Shown in pieces: positions 15,786-23,334 of a DNA stretch of 46,078 bases (its first letter is position 1; each line of letters starts with the position of its first letter). The stretch is from CAZAGD01 sp049699975 (GTDB lineage Bacteria; Desulfobacterota; SM23-61), in assembly GCA_049699975.1 (NCBI GenBank), contig JBNAWB010000003.1, positions 1 to 46,078 on the forward strand. Direction: 5' to 3'. The notes beneath the pieces are model-generated. The model worked only from the letters and a program-made list of their open reading frames with translations, was not told the origin of the DNA and did not search any database. Both the position numbers and the translations under genes were made by a program.

Positions 15786-17642
15786 TTATTCTTTAGGCAA
15801 AATCACTTTAAAAGTACTCCCTGCACCCAACTTACTATCTACCTCGATCTTTCCGCCATAGCGCTCCACTATATGTTTGACTAAAGAAAGACCCAACCCT
15901 GTGCCTTCCTGGCCCATTTCTTTCGCATTTTTGGCTCGATAGAACTCATCAAAAATGCGCGGTAAAGCCTCGGGGGGAATGCCAATGCCGTTATCGCTAA
16001 CCATAATTTGCAGCTCATGATCGCTGAGGGTAAGCTGGAGTTGAACTTTTCCCTGAGGGGGTGTATATTTTACGGCGTTCTCCAGTAAATTGCTGATTAG
16101 CCGTTCAAAATCTTCTTCATTTCCTTTAATAGTTACCAACGTCTCCGGCAGATCAATCCCCATAGTAATTTTCTTCTCTTCCGCTTCGGGAGTTACCGTT
16201 TCTACAATGCGCTTGATAACCCCGTTTAAAATTACTTCTGTCTTTTTCAATTCGGGAAGGGCTCCCTTCAAAGCTCCCAAGGCCAAAAGATCACGAATAA
16301 GACTTTGCAGACTTACCAGTCTTTTTTCGGCGCGGGCAATTAGTTCTTTCTGTTTTTCATAAATTTCCCCAGCGTACCCTTCTAAAAGCACCCGTAAAAT
16401 GGATTGGATGGCGGCCACCGGCGCTTTTAATTCATGGGCTACGGTGAATACAAATTCGGATTTAGCTTGTTCTAACTCCTCCAGACGTTGGTAAGTGCGG
16501 GCATTTTCTATCGCTACCGCGCCTTGACTCGCTAAAGCGGAAAGAAATTCGATTTCCTCTTCCGTAAAGCGATGGATTTCACCTGTATACAACCTGAGCA
16601 CCCCGATAGGTTGTTCTCTGACTTTTAGCGGCACACAGAGGACAGAGCGAATACCTTCTTTCTTGGCCTCCTCGGGATACTGGAATCCCGGGTCTTTAGT
16701 TACATCTAAGACTGAGACGGGTTTACCGCGTAAGGCCCCGCGATCTATCAAACTTTTATCTAAATCCACGGCCCCTTTGCTTAAATATTCCTGGCTTAAT
16801 CCATAAGCAGCTCCAATCCAAAGTTGCCGCTTTTCTTGATCGAGGAGACGAATAGAACAAGCTTTGGCATTCATAGCTTTCGTCGCTTGTTGAACTATGG
16901 TATTCAGAACTTCTGTAAAATTGAGGGTGGAAGTAACTGCCTGGGCAATATCATAGAGGGTCTTTGTTTTATAATAAGCGCTCTCTAGCCTTTCCTTTAA
17001 GCGGGCCAGTTCCCGCGTTCGCGACCATAAGCGCTTAGTAATAGATGTAGCTAAATAGATAGAAACATAGATGGCACTGGCGAAAAAGAGAAATGTCCCC
17101 CAAACATAAAAAGGTTGTTGGTAGTGAGCAAGAAGAAACCCGGGGAGGGCCACGTGAGGAATAATTTCGTAAAATTCTAACAGAGCTAACGTGCCCACCA
17201 AGAGCACCCCCACGGTGGCATGTATATAACAGGTGCGGGGAGGCACAAGGATGCTGGCGATGATGGCATGGAAAATAAAATAAAATATTACCGGGCTTTC
17301 GATCCCGCCCGAATAATGCACTAAGGAGATCAAAGCCAACCAGTCCACAAAAAACTGCCAACTTGCAAAAGCGCTGAACTGATTTATTCTGGCCTTGGGG
17401 TTACTCTTTAAAGCTTTATGCCTTTGGTAAAAGAAAAGATTATAGGCGGCTATTAAAAAACCTATAAAGATAAGTTTGGCTTGCTCGATGGGCAACTGCA
17501 GAAGATTAGCGACCGTAAGCGTAGTTACTATGACTCCCCCAGAGGCAAACCAACGGAGGCGAATGAGCCAAGAGACTCGTTCAATTAATTCTTCTTCCAC
17601 CGGCAGGCGAAAGGAGATTTGATCCACCGGCGTATTCTCCAA
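15786..17642 (-). CDS. membrane sensor histidine kinase (TM-GAF-HisKA-HATPase)
   Basis: A 618-residue kinase. Residues about 30-205 contain six hydrophobic segments forming a membrane sensor module. GAF domain about 228-385, dimerisation domain with phospho-acceptor H403 in VAHELKAPV, and ATPase domain about 505-618 with N-box NLLENAVKYTP, DNGIGIP and GTGLGLS. The start is TTG, with AGGGGA 5 bases upstream. No response regulator adjoins it; the next gene downstream on the same strand is hdrC. Control of the flx-hdr operon is suggested by position alone. The signal is unknown. Confidence 0.9.
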   Translation of the reverse strand: MENTPVDQISFRLPVEEELIERVSWLIRLRWFASGGVIVTTLTVANLLQLPIEQAKLIFIGFLIAAYNLFFYQRHKALKSNPKARINQFSAFASWQFFVDWLALISLVHYSGGIESPVIFYFIFHAIIASILVPPRTCYIHATVGVLLVGTLALLEFYEIIPHVALPGFLLAHYQQPFYVWGTFLFFASAIYVSIYLATSITKRLWSRTRELARLKERLESAYYKTKTLYDIAQAVTSTLNFTEVLNTIVQQATKAMNAKACSIRLLDQEKRQLWIGAAYGLSQEYLSKGAVDLDKSLIDRGALRGKPVSVLDVTKDPGFQYPEEAKKEGIRSVLCVPLKVREQPIGVLRLYTGEIHRFTEEEIEFLSALASQGAVAIENARTYQRLEELEQAKSEFVFTVAHELKAPVAAIQSILRVLLEGYAGEIYEKQKELIARAEKRLVSLQSLIRDLLALGALKGALPELKKTEVILNGVIKRIVETVTPEAEEKKITMGIDLPETLVTIKGNEEDFERLISNLLENAVKYTPPQGKVQLQLTLSDHELQIMVSDNGIGIPPEALPRIFDEFYRAKNAKEMGQEGTGLGLSLVKHIVERYGGKIEVDSKLGAGSTFKVILPKE

Positions 17643-17652
17643 TATTTTCCCC

Positions 17653-17721
17653 TAATATTAGACCCAAATGAAGAACAATCCTGGCGTATTATTTAATATT
17701 AGACTAAAAAGTACTTGTCAA
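17653..17721 (-). promoter_or_regulatory. candidate promoter with direct repeats for the sensor kinase
   Basis: On the minus strand TTGACA (17716-17721) is followed after 17 bases by TATTAA (17693-17698), a plausible vegetative promoter starting about 45 bases before the TTG start. The 11-mer GTCTAATATTA occurs twice in the same orientation, at 17694-17704 (overlapping the -10) and at 17653-17663, 41 bases or four helical turns apart. This arrangement suits a DNA-binding regulator. Confidence 0.5.
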
Positions 17722-17802
17722 CTATTTTTTGTAGTGGTTCTTAAAATTTTCTTGAGGAGTGTTAGAAAGAGAATTAGTAAGAAAAACTTTAGGCTGGAAA
17801 TA

Positions 17803-17832
17803 GGACCCAGCTTAAGTAAAGAAGCCGGGTCC
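17803..17832 (-). terminator. hairpin downstream of the SDR gene, probable operon terminator
   Basis: GGACCC-A-GCTT, eight-base loop, AAGC-C-GGGTCC forms a ten-pair stem with one internal mismatch, 23 bases beyond the SDR stop codon in the direction of transcription. The following bases on the minus strand are only moderately T-rich, so termination may be imperfect. Confidence 0.5.
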
Positions 17833-17854
17833 GCTTTAATTAGCCCAAGGCAAG

Positions 17855-18607
17855 CTATATGGTTGTGCCGCCATCGATAGCCAGTACCTGTCCCGTAACA
17901 TAACTGGAGGCATCCGAGGCGAAATAAATAATTGCCCCGACCATCTCTTCTGGCTCCGCTATTCGGCCCAGGGGAGCTTTACTCACGGCCATCTTCAAAA
18001 TATCAGGGTTACTCCACAAGGCTTCACTAAAGCGCGTCTTGGTTAATCCGGGGGCGATCGCATTAACCCGAATGTTATACTGGGCCCATTGCTGGGCCAT
18101 TACTTTGGTGGCCATGATTACCCCGGCCTTGCTTATCGAATAGACGGGCAATAGGTCAGGACTTATGCCGGCAATAGAAGAGACATTGATAATTTTCCCT
18201 CCGCCTTTCTCTTTCATCACCCGGGCCACCGCTTGGCTCAGGAAAAATAGTCCCTTAAGGTTCAAATTCATAATCGCATCCCAAGCCCGCTCATCCACAT
18301 CCAGAGCCGAAGCCATGGTCGGATTGGTGGCGGCATTATTTACTAAAATATCTATACGCCCAAATTCTTCGACCACTCTCTTTACTAAATTCTGAATTTC
18401 CTCCATCCGGCCCACATGGGCAGCCACGGGCAGACATTTTTTACCCAATTTTCTAATCTCCTCCGCCGTCTTCTCCAGATCGGGGAGCTTCCGACTGGCT
18501 ACTGCTACATCTGCCCCTGCTTGAGCCAAGCCAATCGCCGCGGCCTTGCCAATACCGCGACTGGCTCCCGTAACTAAAGCTATTTTACCCGACAATGAAA
18601 AATTCAT
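17855..18607 (-). CDS. short-chain dehydrogenase/reductase (FabG-like)
   Basis: A 250-residue classical SDR: TGASRGIG at 13-20 binds the nucleotide, NNAA at 90-93, catalytic S143/S144, Y156 and K160 (Y-S-I-S-K), and a C-terminal YVTGQVLAIDGG. It is the last gene of the dehydratase-thiolase-dehydrogenase operon, 19 bases after the dehydrogenase, which points to a 3-oxoacyl- or hydroxyacyl-CoA substrate, not an ACP thioester. The coenzyme cannot be told: the residue after the second strand is in ASRK, a pattern often seen in NADP-preferring members. Confidence 0.88.
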   Translation of the reverse strand: MNFSLSGKIALVTGASRGIGKAAAIGLAQAGADVAVASRKLPDLEKTAEEIRKLGKKCLPVAAHVGRMEEIQNLVKRVVEEFGRIDILVNNAATNPTMASALDVDERAWDAIMNLNLKGLFFLSQAVARVMKEKGGGKIINVSSIAGISPDLLPVYSISKAGVIMATKVMAQQWAQYNIRVNAIAPGLTKTRFSEALWSNPDILKMAVSKAPLGRIAEPEEMVGAIIYFASDASSYVTGQVLAIDGGTTI

Positions 18608-18626
18608 TTTTTAGACCTCCTGCAAA

Positions 18627-19502
18627 CTACTTTTTTAAGGGGTAATCATACCAGCCTTTACCTGCTTTCTCCCCATAATGACCTTTGATATATCTTTCCA
18701 CCACGCTCGGAGCGGGTAAGTCTGCCCAATCTCCAGTTTCCCGAAAACGCTCCATGGACCTAATATAATTAAGATCAATGCCCGTTAAATCCATTAGCCG
18801 GAAAGGCCCCATTGGATGTCCAGCCCCATACACGCAAGCTTTATCTATATCTTCCGCACTGGCAATCCCCATCTCTAACATCCATAAAGCCTCCCGCGTA
18901 ATCGCCCGGAAAATCCGGTTGAGGAGAAAACCTTCAACCTCTTTTTTGAGCAAAACAGGTATCTTCTCTAATTTCTCCGCCAAGTCCATGGTCACCTTTG
19001 CTGTTTCCTCGGCCACATGGGGACCTTTAACTACTTCCACCAGTTTCATCACCAAAGCCGGATTAAAGAAATGCATATTTACTACTTTCTCTGGCCGCTT
19101 AGTGGCATCAGCTATCCGGGAACTCACCAAATAAGAACTATTTGTAGCCAAGATAGCATGAGGGGGAGTGAGTTTATCTAATTCGGCAAATACTTTTCTC
19201 TTTACCTCCAAAATCTCCACCACCGCCTCGATCACAAAATCGGCATCTTTGGCCGCCTCTTTTAAATCCAAAGTAAAAGAAATATTCTGCCGCGCCTTCT
19301 CCGCGGCTTCTTTAGTCATCTTTCCTTTTTCGACTCGCCCGGGAAGATAGGTATCGGCAAATTTCTCCGCCTTCTGCAAGATCTCGGGTACGACATCTGT
19401 ACAGACCGTTTGGTAACCATGGATCGCGCAGAGAAGAGAAATCTGATGCCCCATATTTCCCGCGCCTACCACACAAATCTTTTTAATATCATCTACCGTC
19501 AT
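18627..19502 (-). CDS. 3-hydroxyacyl(butyryl)-CoA dehydrogenase
   Basis: A 291-residue single-function enzyme with NAD-binding GAGNMG at 13-18 and the catalytic dyad H144 (in MHFFNP) and E156, the family hallmark, plus a C-terminal helical dimerisation domain. It interconverts 3-hydroxyacyl-CoA and 3-oxoacyl-CoA. Length matches Hbd/PaaH. It is placed between the thiolase (30 bases upstream) and the SDR, so it supplies the step before thiolytic cleavage or after condensation. The ribosome-binding site is AAAGGAGGGG. Confidence 0.92.
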   Translation of the reverse strand: MTVDDIKKICVVGAGNMGHQISLLCAIHGYQTVCTDVVPEILQKAEKFADTYLPGRVEKGKMTKEAAEKARQNISFTLDLKEAAKDADFVIEAVVEILEVKRKVFAELDKLTPPHAILATNSSYLVSSRIADATKRPEKVVNMHFFNPALVMKLVEVVKGPHVAEETAKVTMDLAEKLEKIPVLLKKEVEGFLLNRIFRAITREALWMLEMGIASAEDIDKACVYGAGHPMGPFRLMDLTGIDLNYIRSMERFRETGDWADLPAPSVVERYIKGHYGEKAGKGWYDYPLKK

Positions 19503-19532
19503 TTTTCCCCTCCTTTCTGCAATTTGGTCGCT

Positions 19533-20738
19533 TTATTTTTCCTCTCTTTCAATAATCGTAGCTACCCCCTGGCCGCCGCCTACGCAAGCATTAGCCAATC
19601 CGTAACGTCCGCCTTTGAGTTTCAAAATCCGGGCTAAAGTACCTACTAAACGAATACCTGTAGCTCCCAATGGATGACCAATGGCCAGCCCGCCTCCCAT
19701 AACGTTAACGCGGTCTGGGTCGATTCCTAACTCTTTAATACAATAGAGAGGAACGATGGCGAAGGCCTCATTTATCTCCCAGTAATCAATATCCTTAACT
19801 TCCAGGCCGGCAGCGCGTAACGCCTTCTTACTAGCGGGCACAGGACCCATACCCATGACTGTGGGATCAACTCCGGCAAAACCAATAGAGCGAATTGTGG
19901 CCATGGGCGCAATCCCCTTCTTCTGGGCCACATCTTTGGCCATAAGGATCATGGAAGTGGCGGCGGCATTTAAAGGGGAGGAATTTCCGGCCGTAATGAA
20001 CCCATCAGGCTTGTAGGCTGGCTTTAATTCTTTCATCTGGTCTAAGTTTGTATCACCCCGAATAGCCTGATCCCGGTCTACAACCATCATCTTCCCATCC
20101 CCCTGCTCGGCCTCTATGGGTAAAATCTCCTCCTTGAAGAAACCTTCCTGCAGAGCTTTATAAGCCAGCTGATGAGAGCGAACTCCCCAACGATCCATAT
20201 CTTCCTTTGTCAAACCACTCATGGCAAAAAGCTTCTCCGCTGTTAAACCCATATTCATAGTGGTCATCATATCCCAATGCTTATAAGCAGCATCGGTAAA
20301 GAGCCGAGGATTTGGGGATATTGGTCCATCAGGACGAGCTAAAGCTCCCATGGGCACTCTGGTCATATGTTCCATACCGCCCACCATTACTATATCCGCA
20401 AATCCCATGGCAATCTCCATAAAACCTATATGGACGCCAGCCATAGCTGACCCGCATTGCTGATCCACAAATTTGGCGGAGATGGTATAAGGCAAATTGG
20501 CTAAAAATATGGGGAAGCGCCCTCCGTAAGTCCACTGCTCCGAAACTCCTAAAGCTGAGCCGACAATAAAATCATCTATCTCCTCAGGATTAATTCCCGT
20601 GCGCTTGATCAACTCCGGGAGTAGCTTAGCTAAAAGGTCATCGGATCGCACTTTATGAAACCAATCCCGCGGCGGGTCATTGGGCCGCGAACGGGACTGG
20701 GCAGTTCTTAAATAACCAGCAATCACAACTTCACGCAT
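19533..20738 (-). CDS. acetyl-CoA acetyltransferase family thiolase
   Basis: A 401-residue thiolase with nucleophile C95 (DQQCGSAM), H355 (IGHPLGATG) and C385 (NACVGGGQG), the complete catalytic set. It cleaves 3-oxoacyl-CoA to acetyl-CoA and a shortened acyl-CoA, or runs in reverse. Chain-length preference cannot be read directly. It lies 69 bases after the AbfD-like gene with its own AAAGGAGG site. With the neighbours it completes a route from a hydroxyacyl- or enoyl-CoA to acetyl-CoA, except that no enoyl-CoA hydratase is in the window. Confidence 0.92.
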   Translation of the reverse strand: MREVVIAGYLRTAQSRSRPNDPPRDWFHKVRSDDLLAKLLPELIKRTGINPEEIDDFIVGSALGVSEQWTYGGRFPIFLANLPYTISAKFVDQQCGSAMAGVHIGFMEIAMGFADIVMVGGMEHMTRVPMGALARPDGPISPNPRLFTDAAYKHWDMMTTMNMGLTAEKLFAMSGLTKEDMDRWGVRSHQLAYKALQEGFFKEEILPIEAEQGDGKMMVVDRDQAIRGDTNLDQMKELKPAYKPDGFITAGNSSPLNAAATSMILMAKDVAQKKGIAPMATIRSIGFAGVDPTVMGMGPVPASKKALRAAGLEVKDIDYWEINEAFAIVPLYCIKELGIDPDRVNVMGGGLAIGHPLGATGIRLVGTLARILKLKGGRYGLANACVGGGQGVATIIEREEK

Positions 20739-20807
20739 ACCAAAACCTCCTTTTAATTTTAAAGTGGCCCAGGAGCTGCGCCTGGTTTTTTGACAATCGG
20801 CGAAAAC

Positions 20808-22298
20808 TTACTTTGGTTCTTCGGGATTGACTTTCCGGTCCTCAATGCCGGCAATCTTCTTTACTAATTTTTTTCGATACTCTATATCATATTGAGAAGT
20901 AATCGCTATATTCTCCATAATAGGAGATCCACCTCCATGATAGGCGCCAAATAAATGAATTCCTCCAGTTGCCGAACATAGTAGATCGCCCACATACATC
21001 CATAATTTAGCCGCGTCTTGCGGGTGAACTTCTGGATTACGGGTTATATATTTAAAAAGCAGATCTTTAGTCTCGGGATTCATAAAATCTCCCTCGTAAG
21101 GGAAAGTGGCCGGAATCCCGCCCGAGACGTCACAGAGAATTTCTGCCTCCCGGAAAACTGCTTCGCCGGTCAAACACCGCCCTACATTGGCATAAATAGA
21201 GTGGGGGATATAGTTCCCTGGTCCATAAGGCCGGAAGCCAATCCCCGGGATATAAACTTCAGGTTTCCCTAATTCGGAAGCAGTAAATCCCGCGGCGTAG
21301 CCCAATTCGGCTACGCGGATTATTTCGGCCAACTTATCCCGCACGTGGGAGGCCCGAGCAATACCGTTATACTCTGCGGCCAAGGCCACTGTTCCTAACA
21401 TCAAGTCGCCCAAGGCCGGTTTGCACCCTGAATAACTGTGGCGATGGAAAAGGGCGAAAAGGAGAGCTAAGATACCGCCATGAATTGTCTCTCCACATAG
21501 GAAGACTCTCTCCCAAGGAATAAAGGCGTTGTCGAATATAGTATAGGAATCAGTGGCTCCAGGGGTAAACCCCCGCTTGAAGAACTGCCTTTCCCGCAAG
21601 TTATGTACCGTTACCACTTGTTTAACTCCCTCCCAATCACCGGGAACAGCAAAGGCCACTGCCCAATCCTTTTCCTCGGGGAGTAGGGCGCGGGTAGGTA
21701 CCACTAAAATTTCATCAGCCACAGAAGCTTCCGAGTTATGAACCTTTGATCCGCGCACGACGATGCCATCACTTCTCTTTTCTACTACATGTACATAAAC
21801 ATCAGGATCTTTTTGTTGACTCGGGCGTTTCATGCGATCCCCTTTGACATCAGTCTGGGCGCAGCACCCTACTAAATCTTCTTTTTGAAAACGCGTCAGC
21901 CATTTAATGAAATTTTTATGATATTCCGTAGCCCCATTATTCTGTTTATCCGCCTCGTAAGTCACGGCATAAAGGGCGTTAGCTGCGTCTATGCCCATAC
22001 AACGCTGGATACAGCCTCCGGCTACTTGGCAAAGCAGGCGCGTCATATCCTGTTTTTTATGCAGATCTTCTTTGCTGTGATGAATATGGCAAAAGCGGTT
22101 AATTTTTTCTCCCGTCAAGTGGGAAGTGGCCGTACATAAATCGGCATACTGCGGATCGGCGGCGTAATCGAAAGTAAGTCCTATAGTATTAATCGTCGGC
22201 ATCTGCAGTTCATCGTCGCGATCGATTTTTTGGCCGTTTACATAAATATTTCTCCTCATTTTCCGCAACCCGGCTATGTATTGTTCTTTAGTTCTCAT
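20808..22298 (-). CDS. AbfD-family flavoprotein, 4-hydroxybutyryl-CoA dehydratase-like
   Basis: A 496-residue member of the 4-hydroxyphenylacetate hydroxylase/4-hydroxybutyryl-CoA dehydratase superfamily. The [4Fe-4S] ligands of the clostridial dehydratase are conserved: C96 and C100 (CIQRC), H285 and C292 (HRHSYSGC), with Y289 at the spacing of its catalytic tyrosine. That separates it from the oxygen-using hydroxylases, which lack the cluster. The C-terminal HGGGSP motif fits the family. In AbfD this enzyme turns 4-hydroxybutyryl-CoA into crotonyl-CoA by a radical route. I could not confirm the second catalytic glutamate by eye, so a different hydroxyacyl-CoA is possible. It lies 19 bases after the MerR gene, as the first enzyme of the operon. 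Confidence 0.82.
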   Translation of the reverse strand: MRTKEQYIAGLRKMRRNIYVNGQKIDRDDELQMPTINTIGLTFDYAADPQYADLCTATSHLTGEKINRFCHIHHSKEDLHKKQDMTRLLCQVAGGCIQRCMGIDAANALYAVTYEADKQNNGATEYHKNFIKWLTRFQKEDLVGCCAQTDVKGDRMKRPSQQKDPDVYVHVVEKRSDGIVVRGSKVHNSEASVADEILVVPTRALLPEEKDWAVAFAVPGDWEGVKQVVTVHNLRERQFFKRGFTPGATDSYTIFDNAFIPWERVFLCGETIHGGILALLFALFHRHSYSGCKPALGDLMLGTVALAAEYNGIARASHVRDKLAEIIRVAELGYAAGFTASELGKPEVYIPGIGFRPYGPGNYIPHSIYANVGRCLTGEAVFREAEILCDVSGGIPATFPYEGDFMNPETKDLLFKYITRNPEVHPQDAAKLWMYVGDLLCSATGGIHLFGAYHGGGSPIMENIAITSQYDIEYRKKLVKKIAGIEDRKVNPEEPK

Positions 22299-22317
22299 CT
22301 TTCTCCTCCTTTCGGGT

Positions 22318-23070
22318 TTAATTTTCTTTCTTTTCCGTATTTGGGGGCTCTTTTCCTATTCTGCTCACCTCCTCCTCCATCAAAGCCAGAATTTTCTTGT
22401 ATTCTTGCCGAGAAAGTTTACGGTAAAGATGATAAAAAAAAGCACTCATTATTTCGCGGCCTTTAATCATCCTTTGGGAAAATTCCTCCGGGGTGAGTTT
22501 CTCCAACACGGCCTCCATATAGTATTTATGAGAAAGTACCACAATGTCGCGAAACATGTCGCGGTAAACCTGCAGCGCCTGGGGATCAAAACCGTCTCTG
22601 ACCCCAATTCCTATATTATCCATTTCCACGACCAATTTACCCAAAGTAATGTCGTCCTGAGAATAAATTTTTTGTCCATTCCTTTCTTCGGGAGTTATGA
22701 TTCCCCATTCCTCCATCTTGGGCAACCACCTTTTCCCCAGGCCAGTTTCCTTCCGGAAAGCTTCTTCTCCTATTATTTCTTGCGGCAGGAACTGATCAAT
22801 AGGCCGAAAATATTCCCGGCGCACAGCTAAAAAAGTATTCCGCTCCGGAGATTTCTTGAGGTTCTTTAATATATTTTTGATCACATTCAAAGGCAGAAAA
22901 TAATTATCTTGCAGTTCCTTAATTAAGAGCAGACGTTCCACATAACTTTCATCGTAATCGGCTACATTTCTGCCTTTTTTGACAGGTTTAGGGAGCAGAC
23001 CTTCTCTGATGTAAAAATGAATTGTTTCTTTCCTGACTTTGGTCCTTTTGACCAGGTCCCTGATCTTCAA
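22318..23070 (-). CDS. MerR-family regulator with long effector domain
   Basis: A 250-residue regulator. Residues 1-70 form a MerR winged helix (RDLVKRTKVRKETIHFYIREGLLP). A second segment at about 97-150 has a similar shape (EEAFRKETGLGKRWLPKMEEWGII), suggesting a tandem winged-helix arrangement, followed by a helical C-terminus of about 95 residues with no metal-binding cysteines. I infer an organic effector such as an acyl-CoA. The start is TTG, with GGAG 7 bases upstream. It heads the operon of the AbfD-like enzyme and is divergent from the acyl-CoA ligase, so both directions are probably its targets. Confidence 0.85.
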   Translation of the reverse strand: MKIRDLVKRTKVRKETIHFYIREGLLPKPVKKGRNVADYDESYVERLLLIKELQDNYFLPLNVIKNILKNLKKSPERNTFLAVRREYFRPIDQFLPQEIIGEEAFRKETGLGKRWLPKMEEWGIITPEERNGQKIYSQDDITLGKLVVEMDNIGIGVRDGFDPQALQVYRDMFRDIVVLSHKYYMEAVLEKLTPEEFSQRMIKGREIMSAFFYHLYRKLSRQEYKKILALMEEEVSRIGKEPPNTEKKEN

Positions 23071-23109
23071 GAATTTTCTCCGTCCTCTTTTTAAGGAAAC
23101 TTTTTCCCA

Positions 23110-23138
23110 CTATTAACGAATAAAAGGCTTCTTGTCAA
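23110..23138 (-). promoter_or_regulatory. promoter of the MerR-dehydratase operon
   Basis: On the minus strand: perfect -35 TTGACA (23133-23138), 17-base spacer and -10 TAATAG (23110-23115). The predicted start is near 23103, giving a leader of about 33 bases to the TTG start codon. Spacing is ideal for sigma-70, so this side is probably expressed without activation. Confidence 0.6.
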
Positions 23139-23164
23139 GGACAAATTATTTAATAATATTTTTC

Positions 23165-23194
23165 TTGACTTTGCTATGTAGCATTTAGTATTAC
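23165..23194 (+). promoter_or_regulatory. MerR-type promoter with dyad in the spacer
   Basis: On the plus strand: TTGACT (23165-23170), 18-base spacer, TATTAC (23189-23194). The spacer holds a dyad, TGCTA-TG-TAGCA (23172-23183), exactly where MerR-family activators bind to untwist over-long promoters. It points to the acyl-CoA ligase, about 140 bases downstream. Confidence 0.55.
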
Positions 23195-23334
23195 TTATAA
23201 AAATTATTTATGGCCCAAAGCCAACTAATATTATATTTACTTTTCTGGGCCTGGAGAGGGTATATTGGGTCTTTCCTGGTGGAGATAAAATATTATAAAG
23301 TTAGTCGCCATTTTATTTAAAGGAGCCTAAAAAA

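Noticed and set aside
17643..17854. Small minus/plus reading frames between the kinase and the SDR gene
   Set aside because: They are AT-rich, lack ribosome-binding sites and overlap the promoter repeats and the terminator hairpin.
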